A stretch of 64,000 nt of DNA from Pseudomonas marginalis (GCF_900105325.1 NZ_FNSU01000003.1:2542001-2606000), one strand, 5' to 3'; shown: positions 8,745 to 17,348, numbered from the stretch's first letter. Notes: generated from the letters alone by a model not told the origin. Numbers and translations are program-made.

Positions 8745-9956
8745 TTACTCCGCGCTTGCCGCGCATGAAAACAGCGGCAAGGTCATCAATGCACAGGTGC
8801 CACGCCCAACGCGGGAATGCAGCTGCAATTCTCCCTGATGGGCACGCGCCACCGCCTTGACCACGGTCAGGCCCAGGCCGGTACCGTTGGTCTTGGTGGT
8901 GAAAAAGGGTTCACCCAGGCGCTTGAGCACCACCGGGTCGATACCGCTGCCGCTGTCGCTGATGCACAGGCGCAGGGTTTGCTCGCGGTTGTACAGGTGC
9001 ACCTTGAGCCGCGCGCCGGGGCCGCTGGCCTGGGTGGCGTTTTCGATCAGGTTGAGCAGCGAGCCCACCAGGGTGTCGCGGTTGCAGAGCAGCTCGCCGA
9101 GGTGACTGTCGCACTGCCAACGCACGTGCACGTCCTGGATATGGGCAGCGGCCGCCGCTTGCAGGGCCTGCATCAGCTGGGCCGGCGTCACGCGGTCGGT
9201 CAGCGGCAATTCGCCGCGGGCAAACACCAGCATGTCGCGGACCTGGTGCTCCAACTCATGCAGACGCTCCTTCAGGCGCCCGGCAAAGCGCTGGTGCGTG
9301 GCGGCGGGCAATTGCTCATCAGTCAAATGACTGGCGTAGATCAACGCGGCCGACAACGGCGTACGGATCTGATGCGCCAACGAAGCGACCATCCGCCCCA
9401 ACGAGGACAAACGCTCATGGCGCGCCAACTGGTCTTGCAGATGACGGGTTTCAGTCAGGTCGTTAAGCAGCACCAACTGGCCCGGCTCCGCATCCAGGGA
9501 ACGGGTGGCGATGGACAGGCGGCGCCCGTCCTTCAGGGAGATTTCGTGGCCATCGTCCTCACGCGGCGCAAAGCAGCGGGTGATGACATGGCGCCACAGC
9601 TCGCCTTCCAGCGGCAGGCCGAGCATGTCGCAGGCCGCCGGGTTGGCTTCACGCACGCGGCCTTCTTCATCGATGACGATCACGCCACCGGGCAACAGCG
9701 ACAACAGGTTTTGCAAACGGTTGGCCAGGCGCTCTTTTTCGGCCAACTCTTCCATGCGCTGGGCGCTGACTACCGCCAGTTCGCCTTTCAGCTCGGAGAC
9801 CCGGGCTTCCAGCAGGCTGTAGGAGTCGGTCAGCTGGCTCGACATCTGGCTGAACTGCGAGAACGCCTGCTCAAGACCCTGGCGGGTCGGCGGCTCGACA
9901 GGCGGAACCAGCCCCTGGATGGCAGGGGCCGAAGATAGTTGGGCGGCGTGGGGCAT
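8745..9956 (-). CDS. fleS: Sensor histidine kinase FleS
   Basis: The product has 403 residues and no membrane segment, so it is a cytosolic kinase. A PAS domain (about 82-175) precedes the HisKA helix with H195 (ASLAHQIRTPLSAAL), followed by the HATPase boxes LIENATQAS, DSGSGID and TGLGLTVVKAV. It phosphorylates FleR. Its own promoter is sigma-54 dependent, so it is expected to be under FleQ. Confidence 0.96.
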   Translation of the reverse strand: MPHAAQLSSAPAIQGLVPPVEPPTRQGLEQAFSQFSQMSSQLTDSYSLLEARVSELKGELAVVSAQRMEELAEKERLANRLQNLLSLLPGGVIVIDEEGRVREANPAACDMLGLPLEGELWRHVITRCFAPREDDGHEISLKDGRRLSIATRSLDAEPGQLVLLNDLTETRHLQDQLARHERLSSLGRMVASLAHQIRTPLSAALIYASHLTDEQLPAATHQRFAGRLKERLHELEHQVRDMLVFARGELPLTDRVTPAQLMQALQAAAAAHIQDVHVRWQCDSHLGELLCNRDTLVGSLLNLIENATQASGPGARLKVHLYNREQTLRLCISDSGSGIDPVVLKRLGEPFFTTKTNGTGLGLTVVKAVARAHQGELQLHSRVGRGTCALMTLPLFSCAASAE

Positions 9957-10009
9957 GATGCTCTCTCGCTTGGCTGACCGTCAGTTAAACGGAACGTTGC
10001 GAGGGCTGT

Positions 10010-10026
10010 AGCAATAGTTGTGCCGA
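10010..10026 (-). promoter_or_regulatory. Sigma-54 promoter of fleSR
   Basis: The minus strand reads TCGGCACAACTATTGCT, with GG-N10-GC spacing. It begins exactly where the T-run of the fleQ terminator ends. Confidence 0.88.
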
Positions 10027-10050
10027 AAAAAAACCGCTGAAATATCAGCG
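10026..10050 (-). terminator. Intrinsic terminator after fleQ
   Basis: On the minus strand the stem CGCTGA-TATT-TCAGCG is followed by a run of T. It lies 17 bases after the fleQ stop and abuts the fleS promoter. Confidence 0.85.
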
Positions 10051-10066
10051 ACTTGGAAAACAGGCG

Positions 10067-11542
10067 TCAATCATCTGCCTGTTCATCACCTTCTTTGCGG
10101 CTCATTCCGTACTTGCGCATCTTCTCCACCAGGGTGGTTCGACGGATGCGCAGGCGCTCGGCGGCACGGGCGACGATGCCGTTGGCGTCGTCCAGGGCCT
10201 GCTGGATCAGCCCCTGCTCGAGGTTACCGAGGTAGTCTTTCAAGTCCAGCCCTTCGGGCGGCAGCATGGCGGTGGAGCCGAAGTCCGGGGTGTGGCCGTT
10301 GATGGCAACCCGTTCTTCCATGTCGCTGCGCAGGCTGTCGACCAGTTGCTCGTCTTCGTCGTCGACATAGCGGAACTTCTTCGGCAACTCGACCACGCCG
10401 ATCACACCGTAGGGATGCATGATCGCCATGCGCTCCACCAGGTTGGCCAGTTCACGGACGTTGCCCGGCCAGCCGTGGCGGCACAGGGACATGATCGCGG
10501 CCGAGTTGAAGCGGATCGAACCGCGCTTTTCGTGCTCCATGCGCGAGATCAGTTCGTTCATCAGCAACGGGATGTCCTCCACGCGCTCACGCAGCGGGGC
10601 CATCTCGATCGGGAATACGTTGAGGCGGTAGTACAGGTCTTCGCGGAAGCTGCCGACCTCGATCATGCTTTCGAGGTTCTTGTGGGTCGCGGCGATGATG
10701 CGCACGTCGACGCTCTGGGTCTTGTTGCTGCCCACGCGCTCGAAGGTGCGCTCCTGCAAGACGCGCAGCAGCTTGACCTGCATCGGCAGCGGCATGTCGC
10801 CGATTTCGTCGAGGAACAGGGTGCCGCCGTTGGCCAGCTCGAAACGCCCGGCACGGCTGGTGATCGCCCCGGTAAAGGCGCCCTTCTCGTGACCGAATAG
10901 TTCGCTTTCAAGCAGCTCTGCCGGGATCGCTCCGCAGTTGACCGGCACAAAAGGCCCGTCGCGGCGCTTGGAGTGATAGTGCAGGTTGCGCGCGACCACT
11001 TCCTTGCTGGTGCCCGACTCGCCGAGGATCAGCACGCTGGCGTCGGTATCGGCCACCTGCTGCATCATCTGGCGCACGTGCTGGATGGCGCGGCTGGTGC
11101 CGACGAGGCTGCGGAACAGGTTGGGCTCGCGGTGGCGACCGCGCTCGCGGGCCTGGTCGTACATCTCGCGATAGACCTGGGCACGGTGCAGGGAATCGAG
11201 CAATTTGCTGTAGCTGGGCGGCATTTCCAGGGTGGAAAGCACACGACGGCGCTGGTCTTCGGGCAGGTCGACAGAAGAAATATCGCCTATTAGCAACACC
11301 GGAAGGAACTCATCCCAGGTTGACAGTGTCTTTAACAAGCCCAAAACAGCGCCAGGAGCGTTTACCGTCCCGATCAGCACACAAATGACTTCACGGCTCG
11401 ATGACAATGAGCTGACTACCTGCTGCCAGTCATGGCTGCCGCAGGGCAGATTTTCTTCGCCAAGAAAATTCAAAATCACCGCTAAATCGCGGCGGCGGAC
11501 GCTATCGTCATCGATCAGCAGAATTTTGGTTTCACGCCACAT
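10067..11542 (-). CDS. fleQ: Master flagellar regulator FleQ (sigma-54 activator, c-di-GMP binding)
   Basis: The product has 491 residues. The degenerate receiver domain (1-120) lacks the usual phospho-acceptor environment, as known for FleQ. The LFRS c-di-GMP switch motif is at 142-145. The AAA+ domain has GAFTGA (EKGAFTGAITSRAG), LFLDEIGDMP and the DNA-binding Fis helix at the C terminus (AAERLRIRRTTLVEKMRKYG). Odd point: the Walker A motif reads GESGTSKE at 174-181, with serine where the glycine before the catalytic K180 is expected. It is the top activator of flagellar genes and a c-di-GMP-responsive regulator of exopolysaccharide genes. It stands as a single-gene unit with its own terminator. 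Confidence 0.97.
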   Translation of the reverse strand: MWRETKILLIDDDSVRRRDLAVILNFLGEENLPCGSHDWQQVVSSLSSSREVICVLIGTVNAPGAVLGLLKTLSTWDEFLPVLLIGDISSVDLPEDQRRRVLSTLEMPPSYSKLLDSLHRAQVYREMYDQARERGRHREPNLFRSLVGTSRAIQHVRQMMQQVADTDASVLILGESGTSKEVVARNLHYHSKRRDGPFVPVNCGAIPAELLESELFGHEKGAFTGAITSRAGRFELANGGTLFLDEIGDMPLPMQVKLLRVLQERTFERVGSNKTQSVDVRIIAATHKNLESMIEVGSFREDLYYRLNVFPIEMAPLRERVEDIPLLMNELISRMEHEKRGSIRFNSAAIMSLCRHGWPGNVRELANLVERMAIMHPYGVIGVVELPKKFRYVDDEDEQLVDSLRSDMEERVAINGHTPDFGSTAMLPPEGLDLKDYLGNLEQGLIQQALDDANGIVARAAERLRIRRTTLVEKMRKYGMSRKEGDEQADD

Positions 11543-11600
11543 GCAATAGCAACTTCCCTAGTAAAACGCTCTGCCCAGTGTAAGGGCAATCGAGACGGCC

Positions 11601-11620
11601 GTAAGACTTCTTACTTTATA
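11601..11620 (-). promoter_or_regulatory. Candidate fleQ promoter -10 and adjoining inverted repeat
   Basis: A TATAAA -10-like element (minus strand, 11615-11620) is followed directly by the inverted repeat GTAAGA-N2-TCTTAC (11601-11614). No convincing -35 is seen at 17 bases, so an activator may be needed. The site is 60-80 bases before the fleQ ATG. Confidence 0.4.
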
Positions 11621-11710
11621 GACGTCTGAAATCTGAAAACAGCACTAGTTAAGTCAAAAAAGCTGGCACGGTCAAATTTATGACGCGCCGTTCGGATTAA
11701 CTGCGTCTGT

Positions 11711-12007
11711 TCAGCCGAACAAATGGTAAACCTTTGACGCGTTCTTCGCTTGGTTGATCTGCGACATCTCTTCAAAAATCGCCTGGCGCTCGCCCGTCGT
11801 CACCTCAAGCAACTGCTGGTATACCGCCAACAGGCTCTCAAGCTTTTCACGCAACGCATCCTCATCCACCGGCGCTTCGCTGAGCACCTCGTCGATCACG
11901 TTGCGACAGCCCATGTCCAGCTCGCCAATGGCGTCCCAGTTACGGTCTGCCAGCGCGCCGATCAGCGCTTCACGGGTTTCATCAATGCGTTGCAGTGCTT
12001 GGCTCAT
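11711..12007 (-). CDS. fliT: FliT-like flagellar chaperone
   Basis: The product is 98 residues, acidic and all-helical. It lies directly after fliS, where P. aeruginosa has fleP. FliT-type proteins cap FliD for export and can act on regulators in enterics. Sequence alone gives no firm motif; position between fliS and fleQ is the main support. Confidence 0.8.
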   Translation of the reverse strand: MSQALQRIDETREALIGALADRNWDAIGELDMGCRNVIDEVLSEAPVDEDALREKLESLLAVYQQLLEVTTGERQAIFEEMSQINQAKNASKVYHLFG

Positions 12008-12048
12008 GACGTATTCCTCAAGGCCCTCAGGCCCTTCTTTGCTGCGCC

Positions 12049-12453
12049 TTACTCGGTTGCAGCCTGTGGCGCGGCGATGGCATCCCAGCCTTCTTTCACG
12101 GTAATCAGCAAACGGGCGACTTCGTCGATCATGTCGGCATCGTTATGCAGGTTCGCTTCCATCAGGCGGTTAGTCATGTACGCATACAGACTTTCCAACT
12201 GCTGGACGTAAGCCGGGTTGTCACTCTTTTCAGCATTCAGGCCGTCGCGCAGGCCGATCACGATATCGATGGCCTTGCCCAGCATCAGGCCCTTCTGGGC
12301 GATGTCGCCACGAGCCAGCGCACCCTTGGCCTGGGCCATGCGGTCCAGGCCGCCCTCCATCAGCATCTGCACCAGGCGATGCGGGCTGGCTTCAGAGATC
12401 TGGGCATGGGAATTGACCTTCTGGTATTGGCGAAGGGCTCTCATGGGATTCAT
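12049..12453 (-). CDS. fliS: Flagellin export chaperone FliS
   Basis: The product has 134 residues and carries the FliS hallmarks: the N-terminal RQYQKVNSHAQISEASPHRLVQMLMEG and the later LYAYMTNRLMEANLHND. FliS binds the C terminus of flagellin, prevents early polymerisation and delivers it to the export gate. It is followed by fliT. Confidence 0.96.
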   Translation of the reverse strand: MNPMRALRQYQKVNSHAQISEASPHRLVQMLMEGGLDRMAQAKGALARGDIAQKGLMLGKAIDIVIGLRDGLNAEKSDNPAYVQQLESLYAYMTNRLMEANLHNDADMIDEVARLLITVKEGWDAIAAPQAATE

Positions 12454-12546
12454 GTTTCTACCTCGTGACAGGCGACAGCGAAAAGGATTCTAGTAACCAA
12501 TATGTCGACGGGTTTGCAAAAAGCTTTAGCCCCCGTCGTCCCGCGA

Positions 12547-12581
12547 TAAAAAAGGCCAGGCAGATTGCCTGGCCTTTTTTT
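12547..12581. terminator. Bidirectional intrinsic terminator between fliD and fliS
   Basis: A 10-base stem (AGGCCAGGCA / TGCCTGGCCT, 3-base loop) is flanked by A and T runs. It lies 14 bases beyond the fliD stop, so fliS-fliT probably need their own promoter. Confidence 0.9.
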
Positions 12582-12594
12582 GTTCGGCAGGGGA

Positions 12595-13986
12595 TCAAGT
12601 ATTGGTCTTTGGATTGTTCAAGGCATTGAGCGTGGTCATCACGCTGGTGCTTTGCTGGCGCAACTGGGCGACCAGGGTGTCCATGGCGTTGTACTTGGCC
12701 GACAGGCTGCTGGTGAGCAGGGTCATGCGCTCGTCCAGCGTCGACTGCTGCTTGGTCAGGTCCTTGAGCGTGTCGGACAAGGACGTCGAGCGGGTCGCCA
12801 GAATGCCGGTAGTGGATTTGGCAAAGTCATCCGTGGCGCTTTTCATCCGTGCCAGCATGCCGTCCTTACCGCTGAACATGCTGTTGATGTCGGCGCCGTT
12901 GGTTTTAACCGCCGCGTCCCACTTCTTGTCATCGATCGCCAGCAGACCCGTGCTCGAACTGGTGGTCACGCCGAACTGCGCCAGGGACTTGAACGCACCG
13001 GTGCCCGACAGCGCGTTGAACTCATTGCGGATAGCGCTCTGCAACGAACGCATGGTCGAGTCGCCGGTCAACGCTGCCGCTGTAGTGCTGCCGTCCAGGT
13101 TCGTGGTGACCTTGGTTTCGGCGTTCATGGCAGTGATCAGGGCGTTGTAGGTATCAATGAAACCCTTGACCCCGGACTTGAGTGCGGTGTTGTTGGTGCT
13201 GACGGTGATGAGCGTTACGTTTTTATCGACGGTGGAATTGGTCTTGTAAGTCGACGCAGCTACCAGCTTGATATCCACCCCGCTAAGAGCGCCTGTGATG
13301 GTGTTGGACTTGGACACAGACGCAACCCCATCGATGCTGTAGAGCGCATCCTTGGGCGGATCGACGACCGTGGCACCCACATCGAGGCCCGAAGTGCCAG
13401 AGAGTGTAAGGTCCGAGCCGGTCCCCATGGTGGTAGAGGTCAGGATCAATCGCGAACCGTTGGAGTCGGTTTGAATGTTGGCGCTCAGCCCCGAAGTACC
13501 AAACTGGGTATTGATCGAGTCACGCACCTGCTGCAGGGTCGCACCCGCGGGAACATTGAGGTCGTATGACTTGCCCGATTGACTGATGGTCAGCGTCGTC
13601 GGCTTGTCCGTCGCGTTGACTACCGTCGAGGTGCCACCGCTGAAGTTCTTGCTCGACAGCTTGGACGCTTGGGCCAACTGATCGACGACCAGCCGGAAGC
13701 TGCCGTTCGAGGCCGTGTTGCTGGCCGTCATGGTCGCGGTCTTTTCATCCGAGGACGAACCGGTCAAGCCGGTGAAACTGCTGTCCTTGGCCATGGTGTC
13801 CAAGGCACTGCGAAACGCATCCAGCGCGGCCTGAACCTTGCCGATCGAAGACAGCGTGGTGGTCGCCTTCGCAGACGCGGTATTGATCTGCGTTTGCTTG
13901 GGCACCTTTTCGGCGTTGACCAAGGATGTCACGATCGCTTGCGTATCGATGTTCGAACCGATACCACTTACCGTTGAACCCGCCAT
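12595..13986 (-). CDS. fliD: Flagellar filament cap protein FliD
   Basis: The product has 463 residues from the chosen ATG, which is 7 bases after AGGAG; another ATG lies one codon earlier at 13989. The N-terminal (STVSGIGSNIDTQAIVTSLVNAEK) and C-terminal (ALSAKYNAMDTLVAQLRQQSTSV) helical zones are the FliD signature regions. The middle is threonine/serine-rich and variable. FliD caps the filament and guides flagellin insertion; in Pseudomonas it is also a mucin adhesin. A terminator separates it from fliS. Confidence 0.96.
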   Translation of the reverse strand: MAGSTVSGIGSNIDTQAIVTSLVNAEKVPKQTQINTASAKATTTLSSIGKVQAALDAFRSALDTMAKDSSFTGLTGSSSDEKTATMTASNTASNGSFRLVVDQLAQASKLSSKNFSGGTSTVVNATDKPTTLTISQSGKSYDLNVPAGATLQQVRDSINTQFGTSGLSANIQTDSNGSRLILTSTTMGTGSDLTLSGTSGLDVGATVVDPPKDALYSIDGVASVSKSNTITGALSGVDIKLVAASTYKTNSTVDKNVTLITVSTNNTALKSGVKGFIDTYNALITAMNAETKVTTNLDGSTTAAALTGDSTMRSLQSAIRNEFNALSGTGAFKSLAQFGVTTSSSTGLLAIDDKKWDAAVKTNGADINSMFSGKDGMLARMKSATDDFAKSTTGILATRSTSLSDTLKDLTKQQSTLDERMTLLTSSLSAKYNAMDTLVAQLRQQSTSVMTTLNALNNPKTNT

Positions 13987-14066
13987 CATCTATCTCCTGT
14001 TCGGTGGCTGCCGTTATCTTGACTTATTACGCCTCAAGACCAGACAGCAACAAGTTTCATGCCAGC

Positions 14067-14417
14067 TCAGGCCTTGTCGTCAAACAACAAGTTGCTTGCG
14101 CTGCTGAGGTTCTGTGCCAGCTTCAAGGCTGTTTCCGACGGAATCTGGCGAATCACTTCACCATTGTCGGTATTGATGACCTTGACCACCACGCGGTGGG
14201 TGGAGTCATCAATGGAAAAGTCCAGGCTACGCTGGGTAGCCTGAACGAAATCACGAATATCGGTTACTGCTTTTTCCAGGTCGGCGCGTGCGGGCTCTTG
14301 GCTGGTCGCGGGCGTTGCCTGGACATTCTTGACACCGTTGTCAGTCACTACCTTGGCAGGTGCGCTTTGAGGTGCAACCGGCGGATAAGACTGGTTCAGC
14401 TTTACACTCATGTCCAT
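14067..14417 (-). CDS. flaG: FlaG family protein
   Basis: The product has 116 residues from the ATG placed 7 bases after GAGGAG; a TTG two codons earlier and an ATG two codons later are weaker starts. It has a disordered proline/alanine-rich N terminus, then the FlaG domain (LDFSIDDSTHRVVVKVINTDNGEVIRQIPSE). In Pseudomonas and Vibrio FlaG affects filament length. It sits between fliC and fliD and is separated from fliC by a terminator. Confidence 0.93.
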   Translation of the reverse strand: MDMSVKLNQSYPPVAPQSAPAKVVTDNGVKNVQATPATSQEPARADLEKAVTDIRDFVQATQRSLDFSIDDSTHRVVVKVINTDNGEVIRQIPSETALKLAQNLSSASNLLFDDKA

Positions 14418-14437
14418 GTCCAATCTCCTCTAAACCG

Positions 14438-14476
14438 AAAAAACGGAAGGGCACGTAGACGCGCCCTTCCGTTAGT
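14438..14476 (-). terminator. Intrinsic terminator of fliC
   Basis: On the minus strand AACGGAAGGGCGC pairs with GTGCCCTTCCGTT and is followed by T-rich sequence. It starts about 16 bases after the fliC stop. Confidence 0.9.
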
Positions 14477-14491
14477 TACCAAGCGCTGGGA

Positions 14492-15916
14492 TTACTGAAG
14501 CAGCTTCAGTACAGCGGATGGCAGCTGGTTAGCCTGCGACAGGATCGCGGTAGAAGCCGACTGCAGGGTTTGTTGCTTGGTCAGTTCGGCGGTTTCGGAA
14601 GCGAAGTCGACGTCCTGAACGGTGGAACGTGCAGCGGTGGAGTTCTTCTGAATGTTCTGCAGGTTGTCTGCAGTGGTAGTCAGACGGTTCTGGGTAGCAC
14701 CCAGGCCCGAACGAACGCCGTCGATGGTGCCGATGGCCTTGTCGATAACAGCCAGGGCGTTTTGAGCGTTGGTAGCGTCGGTCACGTCGGTTTGGGCGAT
14801 GGAGGTTTTGGTCGACGAAACGGTAGCAGCCGAGAACAAGTCCGAAACACCGGTACCGGCGTCGCTCAAGGAGTAGCCTTTAGCCGAGTCGAGGGAGACT
14901 TGACCGGTAACAACGATTGCAGCAGCACCCAGAGCAGCCGGGGTAGCGAATGCGCCAGCGCCATCTTTCGCGCCAACCAGGATGTTCGTCTGAGCGTTGG
15001 CATCAGCGCCAGCGAACGACAGGTTTTCACCGGAATCCGACTTAACCGACAGGCTCTTGTTAACTTCGTCGTAGTTGACACTGATACCCAGCTTGGCAGC
15101 GTTGGACTTCAGTTGGTCAGCCAGGCCAGCCAGATCGGTAACGCCTACGAAGCTCACAGCGCCGCTGTTACCAACAGCCAGAGTGAAGTTCGACGGGGTT
15201 GCGGCACCCACTTCCAGCTTGACTTCGGTGCTGGCGGTAGCGGTCAGGCCACCGATCGAACCGTTCAGGCCGGAAGCAATGTCTTTAGCCGACGCGCCTG
15301 CTGCATAAGTAACGGCTTTGCTTTGGCCGTTGCCGGTTACTGTGATGCTGCCGCCAGCCAGGCCAGTTGCGCTAGGCGCGATGGCCTTGGTTTTGATCTG
15401 CTGCGAACCAATGTTGTTGGCTGCAACGTTTTCCAGGCTCAGGTTGATGGTTTCGTTAGCGTTGGCGCCAACCTGAATGGCCTTGGTACCGTACGAACCG
15501 TCCAGCAGCTTCTGGCCACCGAAAGTGGTGGTGTTGGAGATACGGGTCAGTTCCGAAGTCAGAGCCTGGTATTCGTCGTTGTTCGACTTACGGTCGTCAG
15601 GGCTGAGGGAACCAGTCGCGGAAGACAGAGCCAGGGTACGCATTTTTTGCAGGATGTCGGTCGAAGCCTGCATCGCGCCTTCAGCGGTCTGAGCGATGGA
15701 GATACCGTCGTTCACGTTTTTTACAGCTTGGCCCAGGCCGTTGATTTGGCTGGTCAGGCGGTTAGCGATCTGCAGGCCGGCTGCGTCGTCTTTAGCGCTG
15801 TTGATACGCAGGCCGGAAGACAGGCGCTGCATGGAGGTGGCCAGGGCGCCGCCGGCTTTGTTCAGGTTGCCCTGAGTAGTGATCGAAGCAATGTTGGTGT
15901 TTACTGTTAAAGCCAT
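14492..15916 (-). CDS. fliC: Flagellin FliC
   Basis: The product has 474 residues. The start at 15916 is preceded by GAGGA six bases upstream and matches the universal MALTVNTNIAS start of Pseudomonas flagellins. An open frame continues upstream, but it has no flagellin homology. D0/D1 ends are conserved: RLSSGLRINSAKDDAAGLQ at about residues 31-49 (the flg22 zone) and LQSASTAILSQANQLPSAVLKLLQ at the end. The middle 170-370 is alanine/glycine/valine-rich and variable (D2/D3). It is exported through the FliI-powered apparatus and forms the filament. A sigma-28 promoter and a terminator make it monocistronic. Confidence 0.98.
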   Translation of the reverse strand: MALTVNTNIASITTQGNLNKAGGALATSMQRLSSGLRINSAKDDAAGLQIANRLTSQINGLGQAVKNVNDGISIAQTAEGAMQASTDILQKMRTLALSSATGSLSPDDRKSNNDEYQALTSELTRISNTTTFGGQKLLDGSYGTKAIQVGANANETINLSLENVAANNIGSQQIKTKAIAPSATGLAGGSITVTGNGQSKAVTYAAGASAKDIASGLNGSIGGLTATASTEVKLEVGAATPSNFTLAVGNSGAVSFVGVTDLAGLADQLKSNAAKLGISVNYDEVNKSLSVKSDSGENLSFAGADANAQTNILVGAKDGAGAFATPAALGAAAIVVTGQVSLDSAKGYSLSDAGTGVSDLFSAATVSSTKTSIAQTDVTDATNAQNALAVIDKAIGTIDGVRSGLGATQNRLTTTADNLQNIQKNSTAARSTVQDVDFASETAELTKQQTLQSASTAILSQANQLPSAVLKLLQ

Positions 15917-15995
15917 GACGAAATCCTCGTTGGATGGATACTGCGGCTTCCGGCCCTGGCAACCGCCGGGTGTGGCCTGAGAACCTACGTAATAG

Positions 15996-16022
15996 TTATC
16001 GTCGTGGTAGCCGGTTGCTTGA
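15996..16022 (-). promoter_or_regulatory. Sigma-28 (FliA) promoter of fliC
   Basis: The minus strand reads TCAAGCAA, then 11 bases, then GACGATAA. This agrees with the TAAAGTTT-N11-GCCGATAA consensus and ends 80 bases before the fliC ATG. Confidence 0.85.
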
Positions 16023-16122
16023 GGATTTTTTTTGATTTTTTTAATGGCGCCGTGCCACCCCTTGTAATTCAAGGGCTTACGCCGGCTAAAAACCCATATT
16101 TCATTGGGTTTTCTGGCGCCAA

Positions 16123-16162
16123 ATAAAAAACGCCGATGCTCTTTCGAGCATCGGCGTTTGCT
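16123..16162 (-). terminator. Intrinsic terminator of the FabH-like gene
   Basis: A 12-base stem (AACGCCGATGCT / AGCATCGGCGTT, 6-base loop) is followed on the minus strand by GTTTTTTATTT. It isolates the upstream gene from fliC. Confidence 0.9.
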
Positions 16163-16190
16163 TTTACGCAGAAAGCAGTCTATCGAAGCG

Positions 16191-17120
16191 TCACGGACGA
16201 TAGAGAATCGCCGATCCCCACGACAGGCCCACGCCAAAACCGCTGATTGCCACGCGCTTCCAGGTGGCGTCCATCACATGCTTTTCCAGCAGCAACGGAA
16301 TGCTCGACGACACGGTGTTGCCGGTCTCGACCATGTCCTTGATGAACTTCTCCACCGGCGCGTCTTCGAAACGCCGGGCCACGGCGTCGACAATCGCCGC
16401 ACTGCCCTGGTGAATGCAGAACGCATCGATGTCATCGGCCACAAGGTCCGACTCGTCGAGCAGCTCGTGCAAATGCGCGGGCACCTTGAGCAAGGCGAAG
16501 TTGAACACCTGGCGACCGTTCATGAAGAACACGCCATCGCTGACCTTGAGATGCGGTGCGCCGGAACCGTCCGTGCCGAACTTGGACTTGCCCAGCAACC
16601 ACGGCGCGTCTTCGCCCATCCAGGTGGCGGTGGCGGCATCGCCGAACAGCATGGTGGTGTTGCGGTCTTCCGGGTCGACGATCTTCGAATACGGGTCGGC
16701 GGTGACCAACAGGCCGTTTTTCAGGCCGGTGGCTTCCATGAAGCCCTTCATCGCGTAGATGCCGTAGACGTAGCCGGAGCAGCCCAGGGAAATATCAAAC
16801 GCCGCCACGTGGGTGGGCAGGCCGAGTTTGTCCTGGACGATCGCGGCCGTATGGGGCAAACCCTCTTCATCGCCGTTCTGGGTGACGACGATCAGCGCAT
16901 CGATGGACTCGCGCTTCAAATCCGGATTGTTGGCAAACAAAGCGTTGACCGCCTCGACACACAGATCGGAGGTTTCCTGCGCGGCTTCCTTGCGCGGCAG
17001 GAACGCCGAACCGATCTTGCCGATGATGAATTCTTCATCCTTGGCGAACTTGGCACCCTGGGCGTAGTTATCGATCCCGTCTGCCGGCACGTAACTGGCG
17101 ATGCTTTTTATGCCAATCAT
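16191..17120 (-). CDS. Beta-ketoacyl-ACP synthase III (FabH-like), flagellar-locus type
   Basis: The product has 309 residues with the thiolase fold and complete Cys-His-Asn triad: C114 (DISLGCSGYVYG), H237 (DAFCIHQGS) and N268 (VETGNTVSSSIP). It would condense an acyl-CoA with malonyl-ACP in the cytosol. It lies between flgL and fliC, where P. syringae pathovars carry a FabH-like gene as the third gene of the flagellin glycosylation island, implicated in the modified viosamine of the flagellin glycan. Here it stands alone, with a terminator on its downstream side. Housekeeping fatty-acid synthesis is less likely given the location; the substrate is unknown. Confidence 0.85.
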   Translation of the reverse strand: MIGIKSIASYVPADGIDNYAQGAKFAKDEEFIIGKIGSAFLPRKEAAQETSDLCVEAVNALFANNPDLKRESIDALIVVTQNGDEEGLPHTAAIVQDKLGLPTHVAAFDISLGCSGYVYGIYAMKGFMEATGLKNGLLVTADPYSKIVDPEDRNTTMLFGDAATATWMGEDAPWLLGKSKFGTDGSGAPHLKVSDGVFFMNGRQVFNFALLKVPAHLHELLDESDLVADDIDAFCIHQGSAAIVDAVARRFEDAPVEKFIKDMVETGNTVSSSIPLLLEKHVMDATWKRVAISGFGVGLSWGSAILYRP

Positions 17121-17348
17121 TGTGGCTTCCCAATACTAAATAGCTGGAGAACACCCCAGACGTGGCCTGGAGTGCTGACAATAAAGGGGATAACCCCATA
17201 AAAATCTCGCTGAAAGCCGCCCCGCAAGGACCCTGTGACGACTTATCCTTTTCACACGATACAGTGAAGATGCGCTTTATGACTCAAAGGTCACTCAATT
17301 GTGTGTGCTTTGTGCAAAACCTTCAAACAATTAAGTCCCAGAAACGGC

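Noticed and set aside
13990..14066. A possible sigma-54 promoter for fliD (TGGCATGAAACTTGTTGCT)
   Set aside because: The GG to GC spacing is 13, not 10, so it does not meet the sigma-54 rule.
14570..15910. A 446-codon open frame antisense to fliC, and similar long plus-strand frames over fliI-fliF, flgK and flgL
   Set aside because: They mirror the codon bias of the real genes on the other strand, show no domain patterns, and lack ribosome sites.
15917..16237. A longer flagellin start giving 581 residues
   Set aside because: The extra codons run through the sigma-28 promoter and the preceding terminator; the conserved flagellin start is at 15916.
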